A DNA stretch of 21,657 nucleotides, from positions 1-21,657 of the forward strand of contig MSJH02000739.1 in the NCBI GenBank assembly GCA_001931875.2, read 5' to 3'. Shown one piece after another: positions 19,601 through 21,657 of this stretch. A model generated the notes under the pieces. That model did no database searches. It saw only the letters and a program-made list of their open reading frames with translations, and was not told where the DNA came from. Each line of letters starts with the position of its first letter. The first letter of the stretch is position 1. This DNA is from Byssochlamys sp. IMV 00236. Lineage: Eukaryota > Ascomycota > Eurotiomycetes > Eurotiales > Thermoascaceae. Made by a program: the position numbers and the translations under genes.

Positions 19601-20172
19601 TGAATAATAAAAGGAAGGGGGGGGGGGGAGAGGAATAGAGAAGAGTAAGCATTTAAATATGTATTAAGTATATGCTCCCCGAAGAGGGCGTGTCAGGATG
19701 ACTCCGCGTTGCGTCCGGGAATTATATCAAATAACGTTTCTCTATTCAAAGTTGGCTTTGTTTTTTTGTTCGTACGACATCTTGTAACCTATATAGTTTA
19801 TTTGCAATTCCTTGTGAGTCTCCTTTCTGTCGATTGTTAGAATAAGAAGCATTCACGCGATATTGTTGTATTTCTTATTCACAGAGAGACGTTATTTTGA
19901 CAGCTAAACACTTTGTTTGTAGAATAATTTATATGAAAACAATAAATGTATTCATCTCGCTTGCAGTGGGAATCCTTTAATGAATACTTAAAAACTATAT
20001 TCAATAGTTGTCATATCATTATCCAATTTGTCACTTTTCTCATAACTTTTTTTCTTGAAAAAGTCCCTTTGGCTGAATTTTAAGTACCACGCTTTAATCT
20101 TTTTCTGCTTTTTTTTTTTTTTTTCTTCTTCTCCACATCAGCCCTTACTGAGTCAATTTTCCTATACACTTG
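19601..20172. promoter_or_regulatory. Divergent promoter region of ABC ATPase and KH-protein genes
   Basis: The 572 bp between two divergent start codons must hold both promoters. A G12 tract (19617-19628; C12 on the ABC sense strand) sits 17 bp upstream of the ABC ATG. The KH side has a T/C-rich leader at 20097-20135 before CTTACTG and the ATG at 20173. No confident TATA box, and no small gene, is seen. Confidence 0.5.
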
Positions 20173-21657
20173 ATGGAAGGAAAAAACTATTCAGCCGTTC
20201 CTCCTCCGCCATCACTCACAGACAAAGAATCCCCAGTTAATTTCAGTGATGCGCTTTCTAGAGCAAGAGCGATTGCAGAGAAATTAAAGCAAACTACAGC
20301 TTCCACAACTGACCAACCACAACCACCACAACAACAGCCTTCTTCCTCTACAGGTAAAAAAAAAAGACAACACTGATGCTGATAATTAAACGATATTATA
20401 TAGTCTATTCAGGAACAAAGCGTGGTTATGAAGACAGTTCTCCACCAACTAGTCATCAACAAGATGACCGCGAAAATAAAAGAAGTGCTTATGACAGCGG
20501 TGCTTCTAGACCATCATGTAATTAGAAGAAAATATATATATATATTATATAAAGCTAACATTTTTTTAAAAGATGTGTCAAATGAACCTCGTCGATACGG
20601 TTTAGGCTCAGAAGAACGAAGACCAACAAGCAACTATGGAACGAATTCGGGTCGTCAAGAAGAATACAAGGTTCCTAATCACATGGTAGGATTGCTCATT
20701 GGCAAAGGAGGCGAGAATTTGAAAAAGATTGAACGCATGTCTGGTGTCTCCAAAGTACAATTTGCAGCAGGTTAGATTATTCAATATATATATGTATATA
20801 TGTATGTATATATAACGGTTTCTCATACAATACAGATACATCGGGACCTGAGAGAGTTGTTTATATTGCAGGAGAACCTGACCAAATCAGCATAGCACGC
20901 GACATGATTCGACAAATGGTAGAAGATGCAAAAGTTACAGAAGCGAATCGAAGTGGCGCTACGACTGCTCCTCCTGCTGGAGGGTACCATCATCATCACC
21001 ATCATTATGGAGGAGCTGCAGGCGGTAACACGATGACGATCAGAATACCAGTTCCAAAAGTTGGATTAGTGATCGGTCGTGGAGGTGAAACGATTCGCGA
21101 GTTTGAACAGCAGAGTAGAGCAAAAATCCTCCTTTCGTCTGACAGTTCGAATGATATCAACAATGAGAGAGCAATTACTTTGTTAGGTGATGATGCAGCA
21201 GTACAACATGCAAAGCATCTTATTGAAGAACTTGTTTATGGTTCACCCAACGTGAGTTTTATATTGCTATTAGAAAGAAAAAAAAAAAAAAAAAAAAAAA
21301 AACTAATTTGAGTGTGTAGCTGTCAGCACCTCGTTTTGCATCGTACGGTCTTGGTCATACGACGAATCCAAATGATCAAAGAATTTATGTACCTATTCCA
21401 TCTACAGTAGTTGGACTGATTATAGGTAGAGGTGGAGAAACGATTAGATATTTTCAAGAACAATCAGGTGCTCGAGTTAAGGTTGACTTGAGTGGCGATC
21501 CAAATGCAGAAGAACGCAATGTTTGTATAACAGGTATAGACGCAACAAATGTGCCTAAAAAGAAAAAAGGGACTTATCTCATCTTAGGTGAACCACAGGC
21601 ATTGGCTGTTGCAAAAAGATTAGTAGAGGAAAAAGTGGCAGAGGTAAAAAAAAAAAA
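20173..21657 (+). CDS. Triple KH-domain RNA-binding protein (FUBP/KSRP-like), 3' end outside window
   Basis: Probable single-stranded RNA or DNA binding regulator. Visible exons: 20173-20353, 20413-20517, 20573-20770, 20836-21251, 21320-21533 and 21588-21643, giving 390 residues before the window ends; GAG|GTAAAA at 21641-21649 looks like another splice donor. The N-terminus (about 1-125) is Pro/Gln/Ser-rich with NFSDALSRARAIAEKLK, similar in style to far-upstream-element-binding proteins. KH1 has VGLLIGKGGENL (GxxG at 139-142), KH2 VGLVIGRGGETI (242-245) and KH3 VGLIIGRGGETI (336-339). A His6 run (213-218) lies in a Gly/Ala linker between KH1 and KH2. Intron 2 ends in AAAAG and intron 4 contains a long A tract. 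FUBP-like proteins usually carry three or four KH domains, so a fourth may follow. Confidence 0.93.
21277..21302. repeat. Long A homopolymer inside KH-gene intron 4
   Basis: About 25 consecutive A within the 68-nt intron 21252-21319, between GTGAGT and GTGTAG. The tract leaves little room for a branch site except CTAAT just after it (21303-21307). Confidence 0.75.

Overview
The window reads as nuclear DNA of a filamentous fungus, most likely an early-diverging Mucoromycota (Mucorales-type) species. The evidence is AT-rich intergenic DNA, many short introns (about 45-70 nt) with GT..AG ends, AATAAA poly(A) signals, a PAS-type hybrid histidine kinase, and decayed copies of repeated gene families. 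There are no bacterial operons, CRISPR arrays, rRNA genes or recognisable tRNA genes. The species assignment is inference.

Layout: 201-1088 (+) is the decayed C-terminal half of a MULE-type DNA transposase with a SWIM zinc finger. 1931-2539 (+) encodes a small mitochondrial LEA-like stress protein with CRE/ATF-type sites upstream. 3006-4039 (-) is the succinate dehydrogenase iron-sulfur subunit (4 exons). 4100-9689 (-) is a 10-exon hybrid histidine kinase of about 1702 residues, ending only 60 bp from the SDHB start codon. 9690-15246 is gene-poor: simple repeats, a pseudogene with in-frame stops (11046-12005, -), smaller coding relics near 13.1-13.4 kb, and a promoter-plus-splice-donor signature near 14.2-14.4 kb with no convincing coding sequence. 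15247-16556 (+) is the electron transfer flavoprotein alpha subunit (6 exons). 16683-17775 (+) is a mitochondrial dicarboxylate-type carrier (3 exons). 17865-19600 (-) is a tandem ABC ATPase with a mitochondrial-like N-terminus (5 exons). From 20173 to the window edge (+) is a triple-KH-domain RNA-binding protein, incomplete at its 3' end.

Five of the seven intact genes look mitochondrial: SDHB and ETF-alpha feed electrons to ubiquinone, the carrier would supply or export dicarboxylates such as malate and succinate, the LEA-like protein may protect membranes or proteins, and the ABC ATPase has a plausible presequence. The histidine kinase and KH protein are regulatory. I reconstructed all spliced models by hand; 28 introns were placed, and reading frame is kept across every junction.

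Most interesting observations: a degenerate second receiver domain inside the kinase (Asn at the phospho-Asp position, conserved Lys kept), an 8-nt start exon, the 60-bp kinase-SDHB spacing, frequent AAG splice acceptors, and two pseudogenes broken by nonsense codons while their frames stay intact. I found no clearly unprecedented system.
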